DNA of 64,000 nucleotides, taken from JAICJC01 sp963709425. Lineage in GTDB: Bacteria; Actinomycetota; Thermoleophilia; Gaiellales; JAICJC01. Below are positions 9,246 to 17,600 of this stretch, one piece after another; the first letter of the stretch is position 1; each line of letters opens with the position of its first letter. Location of the stretch: contig CAVPWG010000005.1 of NCBI GenBank assembly GCA_963709425.1, positions 186,001 through 250,000 of the forward strand. Reading direction: 5' to 3'. The notes beneath the pieces are model-generated. The model was not told the origin of the DNA, did not search any database, and worked only from the letters and a program-made list of their open reading frames with translations. The position numbers and the translations under genes were made by a program.

Positions 9246-10169
9246 ATGGCCGCCCCCGACGTGAGCGTGGTCGTCCCCGTGCTCGATGAGGAGGCCACGG
9301 TGGACCCGCTCTTCCGCGGCATCGTCGAGTCGCTCGACCAGGCCGGCATCCCCGGCGAGGTGATCTTCGTGGACGACGGGTCGACCGACGAGACCTTCGA
9401 CCGGCTCTCGCGCCTGCACGACTCGGATCCGCGCCTGCGTGTCGTCTCGTTCGACCGAAACTACGGCCAGCACCCGGCGATGCACGCCGGCATCTCGCGG
9501 GCACGGGGGCGGATCGTCGTCACCATGGACGGCGACCTCCAGAACGCCCCATCCGACATCCCCAAGCTCGTCGCCGCGGTCGAGGCCGGGGCGGACGTCG
9601 CGTCCGGCCGGCGGCTCGGGCGTGACGACCCCACGCTGCTCCGGCGGCTGCCGTCGGCGGTGATCAACCGCATGCTGGCCCGGCTGACCGGGGTCGATCT
9701 GTCGGATTTCGGATGCGCGTTCAACGCCTACCGGCGCGAGGCGCTCGACCCGGTGATGCACCGGATTGGCCGCCAGAAGTTCACGAAGGCCATCGTCTGC
9801 TCGACGAGCGTGCGGGTCGTCGAGGTCGACCTCCAGCACCGGGCCCGCGACGGCCGCAGCCGCTACCGGCCGCTGGCGCTCGTCAAGATGGGGCTCCAGG
9901 TCGTGACCGGGTTCTGGCCGGGGCTGTCGCAGCGGGTGGGGCTCTCCGTGGCGGTTGTGGGTATCCTTTCGGGCGCCGGCGTGGGAGTCTGGGGTCTGAT
10001 CGACTGGATCCGGCACGGAAACCCGCCCGGCCTCGTCCTCCTCGGGGCGTTGGTGCTGCTTCTGCTGGGCCTTCACGGCGCGCTGATGGCGATCGTGGGG
10101 GAGCAACTCGGCCGGATCGAGCGTCTCGCCCAGCGAGGGCCGGGGTACACCATCGAACGCGAGCTGTAG
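9246..10169 (+). CDS. GT2 polyprenyl-phosphate glycosyltransferase (ArnC/DPM1-like)
   Basis: 307 residues: a GT-A domain (VVPVLDEEATV, then FVDDGSTDETF, then MDGDLQNAP containing the DxD-type acidic motif, and FDRNYGQHPAMHAG) followed by two C-terminal transmembrane helices (about 235-255 and 268-292). This is the layout of ArnC, GtrB and bactoprenol glucosyltransferases, which charge undecaprenyl phosphate with a sugar on the cytoplasmic face. The ATG at 9246 fits the family N-terminus. It is the first gene of an operon with a dehydratase, ATP-grasp, aminotransferase and flippase-like gene, so it likely loads the sugar made by these. Confidence 0.92.
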   Translation: MAAPDVSVVVPVLDEEATVDPLFRGIVESLDQAGIPGEVIFVDDGSTDETFDRLSRLHDSDPRLRVVSFDRNYGQHPAMHAGISRARGRIVVTMDGDLQNAPSDIPKLVAAVEAGADVASGRRLGRDDPTLLRRLPSAVINRMLARLTGVDLSDFGCAFNAYRREALDPVMHRIGRQKFTKAIVCSTSVRVVEVDLQHRARDGRSRYRPLALVKMGLQVVTGFWPGLSQRVGLSVAVVGILSGAGVGVWGLIDWIRHGNPPGLVLLGALVLLLLGLHGALMAIVGEQLGRIERLAQRGPGYTIEREL

Positions 10170-10176
10170 AACCATC

Positions 10177-11178
10177 TTGACGAAGCGAATCCTTGTCACC
10201 GGCGGCGCGGGGTTCATCTCCTCGAACATGATCCGCTATCTCCTCGAGGAGACGGCGCACGAGGTCGTCACCATGGACGCCCTCACGTATGCCGGAAACC
10301 TGGCCAACCTGGCCGACGTGCTCGAGCACGACCGGCTGCGGTTCATCCACGGCGACATCCGCGACCTGGGCGACGTGACGGCCGCCCTCGAGGGTGTGGA
10401 CGTGATCGTGAACGCCGCGGCCGAGTCGCACGTGTCGAAGTCGATCGAGCAGGGCGGCGGCGAGTTCGTCACCACGAACGTCGTCGGTACGCAGGTGCTG
10501 CTCGACGCGATGCGCGAGCGTCCGATCGAGCGGTTCATCCTCATCTCATCCTCGGAGGTGTACGGGACGGCGGAGTCGGATCCGATGTCCGAGGACCACC
10601 CGCTCAACCCGCGATCGCCGTACGCGGGCACCAAGGCCGGGGGCGACAGGCTGGCGTACTCGTACTGGTGCACGTACGGCCTGCCCATCACCGTCATCCG
10701 CCCGTTCAACAACTACGGGCCGTTCCAGCATCCCGAGAAGGTCATCCCGAGGTTCATCATCCAGGCGCTCACCGACCGGCCGCTGACGATCCACGGGGAC
10801 GGCGCCGCCAGCCGTGACTGGCTCCACGTATTCGACACCGCCGAGGCGATCACCGCGGCCTGCGAGGTGCCGCTCGACGCGATCGTCGGCGAGACGATCA
10901 ACGTCGCCACCGGTGTCGACGAGTCGGTCGAGGAGATCGCCGATGCCATCCTCGACGTCCTCGGGAAGCCCGCCTCGCTGAAGCACCACATCACCGACCG
11001 CCCCGGCCAGGTCGACCGGCACATCGGCTCGACCGGCAAGGCACTCGAGCTCCTCGGCTGGCGCTCGAGCATTCCGTTCTCCGACGGCCTCGAACGCACC
11101 GTCCGCTGGTATCGGGACAATCCGGACTGGTGGCAATCGGTCATGGCCACGGAGGAGACGGCTCAGACCGTCGTGTGA
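10177..11178 (+). CDS. NAD-dependent sugar epimerase/dehydratase (RmlB-like SDR)
   Basis: 333 residues of extended SDR fold: Rossmann motif VTGGAGFISS at the N-terminus, LTYAGNLANL, substrate loop SSSEVYG and catalytic YAGTK (YxxxK). RPFNNYGPFQHPEKVIPRFI is typical of dTDP-glucose 4,6-dehydratase and related UDP-sugar enzymes. It probably makes a 4-keto sugar nucleotide for the aminotransferase two genes downstream. The start is TTG 7 bp after the GT2 stop; no later start would keep the nucleotide-binding motif. The stop overlaps the next start as GTGA. Confidence 0.92.
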   Translation: MTKRILVTGGAGFISSNMIRYLLEETAHEVVTMDALTYAGNLANLADVLEHDRLRFIHGDIRDLGDVTAALEGVDVIVNAAAESHVSKSIEQGGGEFVTTNVVGTQVLLDAMRERPIERFILISSSEVYGTAESDPMSEDHPLNPRSPYAGTKAGGDRLAYSYWCTYGLPITVIRPFNNYGPFQHPEKVIPRFIIQALTDRPLTIHGDGAASRDWLHVFDTAEAITAACEVPLDAIVGETINVATGVDESVEEIADAILDVLGKPASLKHHITDRPGQVDRHIGSTGKALELLGWRSSIPFSDGLERTVRWYRDNPDWWQSVMATEETAQTVV

Positions 11179-12281
11179 CCGAGGCTCCAACGCTCGTCGT
11201 GCTGGGCGGCGGGCCGGCGCAGCGCCACGCGATCGACGCCGCCCACGCCCTCGGTGTACGGACGATCGTCTGCGACTCCGACCCGGGCGTCGGTGACATC
11301 CCCGTGTCGAGTGAGGACACCGACGGTGTGCGCGCCGCCGCCGAGGGCGCCGCGGGCGTGATCGCGCCGGGCACCGACTGGCCCGTCCGGGTGGCCGCCA
11401 CGGTCGCGCGCGATCTCGGCCTCCCCCACCCGATCAGCCCGGACGTCGCCGGCGTGGCGACCGACAAGATCGCCCAGCGGCGGGCGCTCGATGCCGCCGG
11501 AGTGCCGCAGCCGGCATGGTCCACCGACGGGCCGCCCGCGTACCCGTGCGTCGTCAAGGCGCCCGACCGGCAGGGGCAGCGGGCGATGTCGATCCTCGCC
11601 GACCCGGCCGGCCTCGCAGCCGCGGCCGGTCGAGCGGCGGCGGAGTCGCGCAGCGGGCGCGTCCTCTACGAGGCGTTCGTCCCCGGCCCGGAGGTGACCG
11701 TGAACGGCTTCACCGCCGACGGCCGGTCGATCGTCTCGGCGGTGAACGACCGCGTGCACTTCACCGACGCCCCCGGCGTCGCCCAGCGGCATGTCTATCC
11801 GCCCGGGCGCGACCCTTCCGGTGCGGCCGAGACGGCCGCCGGGGCGGTCGAGGCGCTCGGGATCGGGGCAGGACCGTGGTACGTCCAGGTGCTCCTGGGC
11901 CCGGACGGGCCGCGCATCGTCGAGGTCGCGGCCCGGCTCGGCGGCGGCCACGACTCCGAGCTCGTGAAGCTCACGACCGGGGTCGACCTGGCGCGGGCGG
12001 CTGTCCTGGCGGCGCTCGGTCGCCCGGTGGCGCCCGCCGACGTGACGCCCGCTCCAGCGGGCGCAGGCGTGATCGAATTCCTCGAGGCGCCGCTCGGGAC
12101 GCTGCGGCGGGCGGCGGGGCCGCCGGAGGTGTGCTTCTACGATGCACCGGGACACGTGTACGGCCCGATCCGCATCGCAACCGACCGGGCCGGGTACGTG
12201 CTCACCGGCGGCGCCGACCGCGAGGAGGCGCTCGCCCGCGCGGCCGCCGTCGCGGCCGCCGTCCACTTCGACGTGACATGA
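11175..12281 (+). CDS. ATP-grasp domain ligase
   Basis: 368 residues with an N-terminal pre-ATP-grasp Rossmann-like part (LVVLGGGPAQRHAIDAA), a central ATP-grasp fold (CVVKAPDRQGQRAM nucleotide loop; YEAFVPGPEVTVNGF) and the metal-binding end IVEVAARLGGGHDSELV. The family joins a carboxylate to an amine or thiol through an acyl phosphate. In this operon it could acylate the amino group placed by the aminotransferase, taking the place that a formyl- or acetyltransferase has elsewhere; that is inference. GTG 11175 overlaps the previous stop, and ATGA links it to the next gene. Confidence 0.85.
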   Translation: MTEAPTLVVLGGGPAQRHAIDAAHALGVRTIVCDSDPGVGDIPVSSEDTDGVRAAAEGAAGVIAPGTDWPVRVAATVARDLGLPHPISPDVAGVATDKIAQRRALDAAGVPQPAWSTDGPPAYPCVVKAPDRQGQRAMSILADPAGLAAAAGRAAAESRSGRVLYEAFVPGPEVTVNGFTADGRSIVSAVNDRVHFTDAPGVAQRHVYPPGRDPSGAAETAAGAVEALGIGAGPWYVQVLLGPDGPRIVEVAARLGGGHDSELVKLTTGVDLARAAVLAALGRPVAPADVTPAPAGAGVIEFLEAPLGTLRRAAGPPEVCFYDAPGHVYGPIRIATDRAGYVLTGGADREEALARAAAVAAAVHFDVT

Positions 12282-13492
12282 GCCGCGCCCGCACATCTCA
12301 GCCGCTTGCCATCGACGGCGGCACACCCGTCCGCGAGACCCTGCTCGAATTCTCGCCGCCGATCATCGGCCGCCCCGAGATCGACGCGGTCGTCGCGACG
12401 CTCGAGTCGGGCTGGCTGACCTCCGGCCCGCGGGTCGCCGAGCTCGAGGAGCGCTTCGCGGAGTACGCAGGCGCCGCCCATGCCATCGCGACGTCCTCGT
12501 GCACGGACGCCCTGCACCTGGCGCTGCGGGTGGCCGGCGTCGGCGCCGGCCACGAGGTGGTGACGAGCTCGTTCACCTGGCCGGCAACGGTGAACGCGAT
12601 CCTGCACGCCGGCGCCACCCCGCGGTTCGCCGACGTCGACGCCGAGACGCTGAACATCGACCCGGCCCTCGTCGAAGCGGCGATCACGCCGCGCACACGG
12701 GCGGTGGTGCCGGTGCACTTCGCCGGCGGCCCGTGCGACATGGACGCCGTCCAGGCGGCCGCCAAGGGGCGCGAGATCGCGATCGTCGAGGATGCGGCCC
12801 ACGCAGTTGAGGCGACGGTCCGCGGTCGCAAGATCGGGGCCATCGGTGACCTGACCTGCTTCTCGCTCTATGCGACGAAAAGCCTCGCCGGTGGCGAGGG
12901 CGGCATCGTCACCACCAATTCCGCGGCGATGGCGAAGCGGCTTCGCCTCCTGCGGGCCCACGGCATCACCCGCGACCCCTGGCGGCGCGCCCAGACGCGT
13001 ACGCTCGGCCACTACGACGTCGTCGAGCCCGGCTGGAAGGCGAACCTGGCGGATCTCCAGGCGGCGGCCGCGCTCCCCAAGATCACCCGGATCGACGAGC
13101 TCCGCGCCCACCGCGCCGACCTGGTCGAGCGCTACGACGCGGGGCTCGCGCCGCTTCACGGCATCACGCCGATCGGACGGCCCGGGTACGGCGTCCATGC
13201 CCATCACCTGTACGTCGTCCGGATCGACCCGGCGGTCGCCGGCGCCGACCGTGACGCGTACGCCGCCGCGCTCATGGCGGAGAACATCGCCACCGGCCTG
13301 CACTTCCTGCCCGTGCACCTGCTCACCTGGTACCGCGAGAACCTCGAGCCCGTGCCGCTGCCGGAGACCGAGCGCGCCGGCGCCGAGGTGCTGTCGCTGC
13401 CGCTGGCAGCGGCGCACTCCGAGGCCGACGTCGAGGACGCCCTCGCCGCCGTGCGCAAGGTGCACGCGGCCTACGCGGACGAGGGGCGATGA
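12278..13492 (+). CDS. DegT/DnrJ/EryC1/StrS-type sugar aminotransferase
   Basis: 404 residues. PLP-enzyme landmarks: TSSCTDALHLAL (phosphate-binding), VVPVHFAGGPCDMD, EDAAHAVEA (Asp to the pyridine nitrogen) and SLYATKSLAGGEGG, where the Lys forms the Schiff base. The C-terminal GLHFLPVH segment is typical of ArnB/PerA-like enzymes that aminate 4-keto sugar nucleotides using glutamate. ATG 12278 overlaps the ATP-grasp stop (ATGA), and its own stop overlaps the next ATG. With the upstream dehydratase this predicts a 4-amino-sugar nucleotide. Confidence 0.93.
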   Translation: MSRARTSQPLAIDGGTPVRETLLEFSPPIIGRPEIDAVVATLESGWLTSGPRVAELEERFAEYAGAAHAIATSSCTDALHLALRVAGVGAGHEVVTSSFTWPATVNAILHAGATPRFADVDAETLNIDPALVEAAITPRTRAVVPVHFAGGPCDMDAVQAAAKGREIAIVEDAAHAVEATVRGRKIGAIGDLTCFSLYATKSLAGGEGGIVTTNSAAMAKRLRLLRAHGITRDPWRRAQTRTLGHYDVVEPGWKANLADLQAAAALPKITRIDELRAHRADLVERYDAGLAPLHGITPIGRPGYGVHAHHLYVVRIDPAVAGADRDAYAAALMAENIATGLHFLPVHLLTWYRENLEPVPLPETERAGAEVLSLPLAAAHSEADVEDALAAVRKVHAAYADEGR

Positions 13493-14559
13493 GCAGGCGG
13501 ACACGCGTGGTGCTCGAGGCGCTCGTCTCGGGCGTCCTGCTCGCGGCCATCCTGCACTGGGCGGGGATCCACCGCGTGCTGCACGAGCTCAGCCGTACGC
13601 AGCTTCGGTGGTTCATCCCCGCGGTCGCCGTGAGCATCGCCACGGTGCCGGTGATGGCGCTCAGGTGGCGGCTCCTGCTCTCGGCCAAGCGCATCGACGT
13701 GCCGCTCGCCTGGCTCACGCGGACGTACTTCGTCGCCCTGTTCGCCGGCCAGTTCCTGCCCGCGGCCATCGGCGGCGACGCCGTGCGCGCCGTGGAGCTC
13801 GGCCGCCGCACACACGACGCCCCCGAGGCCGTCGCCTCGGTCCTGATCGACCGCCTGGTGGGGCTCGTGTCTCTCGTGGTCCTGGCCGTGGCCGCTGTCG
13901 CCGTTGGCGGCGGATCGGCCCGCCGCCCCGGCGTGATCGCGGCCGAGGCCGCCTTCGGCGTCGCGGCGGCCGGCACGCTCGCACTCCTGTTCTCGAGCCG
14001 GTTGCGCGGGTTCGTCGCGCGGGCGCTCGAGCCGCGATCCGACGGCCGCCGGCTCGCGGCCGGAGGCCGGTTCTACGACGCGCTTCACACCTACCGCGGT
14101 CACACGCGGACGCTGGCGCTGGTGGGCGCGCTCGCGCTCGTCGTGCAGGTCGCCCGGGTGGGCGTGATCTGGCTTCTGGCGCGGGCGCTCAACCTCGACA
14201 TCCCGGACTCGGTGGTCCTGCTCACGGGGCCCGTCGTCTTCGCGTCGCTCGCCCTGCCCGTCTCGCTGAACGGCATCGGCGTGCGCGAGGGCGTCTTTGT
14301 CTACTTCCTGCACGGCTATGCGGCCCGCCCGCAGGCGGTCGCGCTGGGCCTGGCGTTCTACGCGGTCGGGACGATCACGGCGCTCGGCGGCGCGGCCGTG
14401 CTCATCGTCCGGTTCATACGGCACGGCATGGGTTCCGTGAGGCCCCGCACCGAGATCGGGGCGGCCGATCCGGAGCCCGACCTCACCGGCGATGGCCCAC
14501 CAATCCCCCAGCCGAGGGATGGCGCGGCGGCACCTGCCGAACGATCTACTCGGGCATGA
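13489..14559 (+). CDS. UPF0104/LPG-synthase-TM flippase-like membrane protein
   Basis: 356 residues, about eight transmembrane segments. Family motifs: FLPAAIGGDAVRAVEL (about residues 85-100) and SLNGIGVREGVFVYFL (about 260-275). These match the membrane half of lysyl-phosphatidylglycerol synthases, found alone in many glycolipid and polysaccharide loci. Probable role: moving or presenting a lipid-linked sugar across the membrane, between the cytoplasmic GT2 and the external GT39. Hydrophilic C-terminal tail of about 45 residues. ATGA overlaps at both ends show tight translational coupling. Confidence 0.87.
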   Translation: MSRRTRVVLEALVSGVLLAAILHWAGIHRVLHELSRTQLRWFIPAVAVSIATVPVMALRWRLLLSAKRIDVPLAWLTRTYFVALFAGQFLPAAIGGDAVRAVELGRRTHDAPEAVASVLIDRLVGLVSLVVLAVAAVAVGGGSARRPGVIAAEAAFGVAAAGTLALLFSSRLRGFVARALEPRSDGRRLAAGGRFYDALHTYRGHTRTLALVGALALVVQVARVGVIWLLARALNLDIPDSVVLLTGPVVFASLALPVSLNGIGVREGVFVYFLHGYAARPQAVALGLAFYAVGTITALGGAAVLIVRFIRHGMGSVRPRTEIGAADPEPDLTGDGPPIPQPRDGAAAPAERSTRA

Positions 14560-14684
14560 CCCTCCCTCGCACCAACGCCCGTGCGGTCGCCCGAGACGAT
14601 TCGCTCACGATCGTGAACCGGCTCCTCGCGCTCGCCGCACTGCTCTGCGTCGCCGCCGCACTGGCCGGCGCGCTCGTCCACTAG
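14556..14684 (+). CDS. 42-residue single-pass membrane peptide, last gene of the sugar operon
   Basis: A short frame beginning at an ATG that overlaps the stop of the flippase-like gene (ATGA), continuing the coupling seen through the whole operon. The peptide has a charged N-terminus (RTNARAVARDD) and one hydrophobic helix (LLALAALLCVAAALAGALV) at its end. Coupling and composition support a real gene; its function is unknown. It could be a small partner of the flippase-like protein. No homology claim is made. Confidence 0.5.
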   Translation: MTLPRTNARAVARDDSLTIVNRLLALAALLCVAAALAGALVH

Positions 14685-14698
14685 CTCACGCGAGCTAG
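14681..14698. terminator. hairpin between convergent gene ends
   Basis: A perfect 7-bp inverted repeat, CTAGCTC and GAGCTAG, with a 4-nt loop (ACGC). It spans the stop codons of the sugar operon (TAG at 14682-14684) and of the convergent repeat protein (TAG read on the minus strand at 14697-14695). There is no U-tract, so it may work as a bidirectional non-canonical terminator or may be coincidental. Confidence 0.35.
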
Positions 14699-17600
14699 GT
14701 GTGGCAGGCCGTGTTGGCCGCGCCCGCGACCAGCGGGTTCCAGGCCGACCCGTTGCCGACCCGGTCGAGCGCCCGGAACTGCACGATGTACGTGCCCGCG
14801 TTTCGGAACTGGACGCTCGACCCGTTCAACGTTGAGTCCCAGGTCGTGCCGCCGTTCGTCGAGTAGTGGTACTGGTAGCTCGAGAGGCCCGACATGGTGT
14901 CGGTCGAGCCCGAGGCGCGGATCGTGATCCGGCTGCTCGTGCAGGTGAGCGACCCACCCGTGACCGTGGGGAGGCGGGGCGCCGTCCGGTCGAGTTTCAC
15001 GGTGTTGCTCGAGCCTGCCTGCGTGGGGAGCCACGACGACACGTTGCCGGCGTTGTCGACCGAGCGGAACTGCACGATGGTGGTGCCCTCGGCGGTGATG
15101 ACCGCAGAGGCGCCGGCGGTCGCCGCGCCCCACGTCGAGCCGTTGTTCGTGGACGTGCGGTACTCGTACCGCGCAAGACCCGAGATCGTGTCGGCGGCGT
15201 TCGTCGCCGAGATCGTGCGGGAGGCGGACGCCGACCAGCTCGTCGAGCCGCCCGACACGGTCGGGTTGGTCGGGAGCGTGCGGTCGAGCTTCACGGTGCC
15301 CTGCACCCAGGCGGACGTGTTGCCCGCCGCGTCGACGGCGCGGAACTGCACGACGGTCGTGCCCTGCGCGCTCACGGTGACGGAGCTCCCCGAGGTGGAC
15401 GCCGAGAAGGCGCCGCCGTTGAAGGATGTCTGGTACTGGTAGCTCGAGACCGAGCTGCCGCCGTCCGTCGAGGCCGCGGCGGTCACGACGACAGAGGCGG
15501 CGGTGCTCCAGAGGCCCGTCGCGCCGGACACCGTCGGGCTGGTGGGAGCGCCGCGGTCGAGCTTGACCGTGTTCGTCGCGCCCGCGGCGGCCGGAACCCA
15601 CAACGAGACGTTGCCGGCGCCGTCGACCGCCCGGAACTGCACGAGCGTGCTGCCCTCGGCCGAGACGACCGCGGAGGCCCCGGACGTGCCGGCCGACCAC
15701 GTCGTCCCGCCGTCGGTCGACGTGCGGTACTCGTAGTGGTTCACGCCGTCGGCTGCCGGCGTGTCGGTTGAGCCGGATCCGGTCACCGTCACCGACGCGA
15801 CGTTCTGCCAGCTCAGCGAGCCGCCGGCGACGCTCGGGCTGGTCGGCGCAGTGCGATCGATGCGGACGGTCGCCTGCACCCAGCTCGAGACGCGGCCGAC
15901 GTTGTCGATGGCCCGGAAGCGCACCAGCGTCTCACCCTCGCCGCTCACCGTCAGGGCGGCGCCCGACGTGGGAAGCGGCGACCAGGTTGCGCCGCCGTTC
16001 GTCGACTGCTCGTACTCGTAGCCGGCCACGCCGCTCGCGGTGTCGGACGACCCCGCCGCGCTGACGGTCACCGATGCGACGCTCTGCCAGAGCGCCGAGC
16101 CGCCCGCCACCGTGGGGTTGGTGGGCGAGCTGAAGTCGAGCTTCACGGTGCTGCCTGCGGTCGGGGCGACGGGCGTCCACGCCGAGGCGTTGCCCGCGCC
16201 GTCCACGCTTCGGAACTGCACCTGCGTCGTCCCCTCGGCCGCGACGTTCACCGATGCGCCGGCGGTCGCGCCCGACCATGCGCCGCCGTTCAGGCTCGTG
16301 CGGTACTCGTACTGCGCGAGGCCGGATCCGCCGCTGTCTGTCGAGCCCGATGCCGAGACGGCCACGGGTGCCGACGCCTGCCAGGATGAGGAGCCGCCGA
16401 CCAGGCTCGGTGCGGACGGATCCGTGCGGTCGATCCGAACGGTGGCCCCGACCCACGCGGAGGCGTTGCCCGCGCCGTCGACGGCGCGCAGCTGCACGAG
16501 GGTCTCGCCCTGCGCCGAGACCGTGGCGACCGCACCGGCGCTCGCGGCCGACCAGGTCGCGCCGCCGTCGGCCGAGCTGCGATGCTCGTAGGTGACCGAC
16601 CCCGAGCCGCCCGAGTCGGTCGACCCGGAGGCGGTCACGGCGACCGAGGCGACGCTCTGCCACGTGAGCGAGCCGCCCGTCACGCCCGGGTCGGTCGGAC
16701 CGGTGCGGTCGAGGCGCACCGTACCGGCGCCCGCAGGCGCGGCCGGCGTCCACGACGAGGTGTTCCCGGCGCCGTCGATGCTCCGGAACTGCACCAGCGT
16801 CTCGCCCTCGGCCGAGACGACGTCCGAAGGCCCAGGGGCCGCCCCGTCCCACGTCGTCCCGCCGTCTGTCGATTCGCGATACTCGTATCCGGCCAGCCCG
16901 GAGAGGGCGTCGGTCGACCCCGACGCGGTGACCGTCGTCTGCGCGAGGCTCTTCCATGCATTCGAGCCGCCCGTGACCGCGGGCGCCGTCGGATTCGCGC
17001 GGTCGACGCGCGCCGTCGCCGCAGCGGTGCCGGCCGCCGGTGCCCAGACCGAGCGCAGTCCGGAGACGTCGACGGCCCGGAACTGGACGAGCGTCTCGCC
17101 GTTGGCCTGTACATCGACCGTCGCGCCCGTCGTCGCGCCCGACCAGGACGCGCCGCCGTCGGTCGACGCGCGGTACTGATAGCTCGCGACCCCGGACCCC
17201 GGCGAGTCGGTCGAGCCACTCCCCGTGATCGTGATCTGGCTCACGGACTGCCAGACCGCCGAGCCGCCCACAGCGGTCGGCGCGCTCGGCACGGTGCGGT
17301 CGATGCGAACCGTGGCCTGATTCCAGCCGGACCGGAAGCCGGCGTCGTCGACGGCACGGAAGCGAACCAGCGTCTCGCCCTCGGCGAAGACTCCGAGCGA
17401 GGCGCCCGGATTCGCGGCCGACCAGTTCGCCCCGCCGTCGGTCGACGTCTCGTGCTCGTACCCGGCGATCCCCGAGCCGGGCGCATCCGTCGACCCCGAC
17501 GCCGAGACCGTCACCGACGCGACGTTCTTCCACGCGCTCGATCCGCCGATCACCGCTGGGTCGGTCGGCGGCGCGGTGTCGATGCGGACCGTGTCCTGCA

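Noticed and set aside
7097..9289. 730-residue plus-strand frame across the metallopeptidase end and GT39 gene
   Set aside because: Charged low-complexity antisense shadow of the GT39 gene.
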